From assembly GCA_965656875.1 (NCBI GenBank), contig CBFHMJ010000018.1:151912-215911 (forward strand): a stretch of DNA of 64,000 nt, given 5' to 3'. Source of the stretch: CBFHMJ01 sp965656875. Lineage in GTDB: Bacteria; Pseudomonadota; Gammaproteobacteria; Enterobacterales; Alteromonadaceae. The position numbers and the translations under genes are program-made. The notes below the pieces were generated by a model, which was not told where the DNA came from, did not search any database, and was given only the letters and a program-made list of their open reading frames with translations. How positions within the stretch are numbered: position 1 is the first letter of the stretch; the number at the start of each line of letters is the position of its first letter. Shown one piece after another: positions 63,404 to 64,000 of the stretch.

Positions 63404-64000
63404 CAGAGCACAATCATTGCTTCAGAAAAAACGCGCTCAGGAAAAAACTGAGTTAACCCGAGTAACCGAGCGCAGCGGCTTACACCCGCTCAGTCCGGGG
63501 CAGCGGCGGTTATGGTTCCTGCATCAGCTGGCCCCGGAGGCGACGACCTATCATGTGCCGGTGGTGTATGCGTTTGACGGGGTGCCGGATATTACGCGGC
63601 TGCAACAGGCAGTGGATGCGCTGGTGAACACCGAGGAGATGTTCCGCACGGTGTTTGTGGTGCGGGACGGTCAGCCGTGGCAACAGATTCAGTCATCGAT
63701 GCGTGTGACGGTGAATACCCATACGGTTCGCGATGACGTGCAGGCGCAGCAACAGTTAGCCGCATTACAGGCGCTGCCGTTCAGTCTCAGTGACGGCCCG
63801 TTATTACGGGTTGATGTGCTGATGAGTGAGGATGGGGCTCACAGCTGGCTGCTTATCAGTCAGCATCACATTATCTGTGACGGCTGGTCGGTGTCCTGGT
63901 TACTGAAGACACTGAGCCGGTTGTATGCGTCACCGACAGGGGTTGAGCCGCCGGCGTATCACTATCTGGATTACTGCGGCTGGCTGGCACAGCCGGAACA
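63396..64000 (+). CDS. Second nonribosomal peptide synthetase (5' part, cut by window edge)
   Basis: The frame starts with ATG at 63396, inside the last codons of the upstream NRPS, and stays open to the window end. It begins with a condensation domain: LHPLSPGQRRLWFLHQL near residue 28, then the catalytic HHIICDGW motif near 158-165. The overlap shows translational coupling. From about 63470 the sequence is markedly GC-rich (about 60%) compared with the previous gene, suggesting a different origin of this gene. Confidence 0.85.
   Translation, partial: MRNRAQSLLQKKRAQEKTELTRVTERSGLHPLSPGQRRLWFLHQLAPEATTYHVPVVYAFDGVPDITRLQQAVDALVNTEEMFRTVFVVRDGQPWQQIQSSMRVTVNTHTVRDDVQAQQQLAALQALPFSLSDGPLLRVDVLMSEDGAHSWLLISQHHIICDGWSVSWLLKTLSRLYASPTGVEPPAYHYLDYCGWLAQPE

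Noticed and set aside
1..64000. CRISPR arrays, insertion sequences, tRNA or rRNA genes
   Set aside because: I found no regularly spaced repeats, transposase genes or tRNA-like cloverleaf sequences while reading both strands. Small or divergent tRNAs cannot be fully excluded without a covariance-model search.

Overview
The window is a stretch of a gammaproteobacterial chromosome of moderate GC (about 43-47% by eye). Gene order matches the enteric/vibrio/alteromonad-type backbone at several places: 6S RNA-fthC with UPF0149-pepP-ubiH-ubiI; gcvT-gcvH-gcvP; mutH next to rppH-ptsP-lgt-thyA; barA divergent from rlmD-relA-mazG. MutH together with many GATC sites suggests a Dam/MutH-type repair lineage. 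I cannot name the genus.

Layout. 1-8.5 kb: the 3' end of lysS; minus-strand serA, rpiA, fthC and a well-supported 6S RNA; then plus-strand UPF0149, pepP, ubiH and ubiI (ubiquinone hydroxylases). 9.0-13.7 kb: the glycine cleavage system gcvT, gcvH, gcvP, with a terminator hairpin between gcvH and gcvP. 13.8-18.1 kb: an accessory patch with an AT-rich lipoprotein gene, cytochrome b561, a membrane LytTR regulator, an unrecognised gene, a membrane protein/XRE regulator pair and a 78-bp intergenic direct repeat. 18.1-23.7 kb: four minus-strand genes for exported proteins (di-haem cytochrome c, metallo-beta-lactamase-fold hydrolase with a His-rich tail, serine hydrolase, amidohydrolase). 24.3-26.8 kb: GST, a solute-binding lipoprotein and mutH.

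26.8-27.4 kb: a 568-bp gap between divergent mutH and rppH holds four perfect DnaA boxes, two near-perfect ones, nine GATC sites and an AT-rich block. It looks like a replication origin (oriC) or another DnaA-binding locus, and is one of the two main points of interest. 27.4-33.7 kb: rppH, ptsP, a TauE/SafE permease, lgt, thyA, galU. 33.8-35.3 kb: two FlgO-like lipoproteins (a third is at 47.1 kb). 35.4-38.4 kb: a CueR-like MerR regulator, a copper P-type ATPase and a 31-residue membrane peptide. 38.7-47.8 kb: a thioredoxin-fold protein, BarA, RlmD, RelA, MazG, FlgO-like. 48.1-52.9 kb: small accessory genes, including a GntR/YtrA-type operon divergent from a 58-residue membrane protein.

53.0 kb to the right edge: the start of a nonribosomal peptide gene cluster, the other main point of interest. 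A tight minus-strand operon (LpxO-like aspartyl/asparaginyl hydroxylase, VOC protein, MFS exporter, cysteine-synthase-like PLP enzyme) faces away from a plus-strand operon (flavodoxin-fold protein, two-module NRPS, second NRPS cut by the window edge). The second adenylation domain carries a near-canonical proline code. The first has an unusual code. The first module begins with a condensation-domain remnant lacking the catalytic half. The second NRPS gene is abruptly GC-rich (about 60%) from about 63.47 kb, which suggests recombination of NRPS modules.
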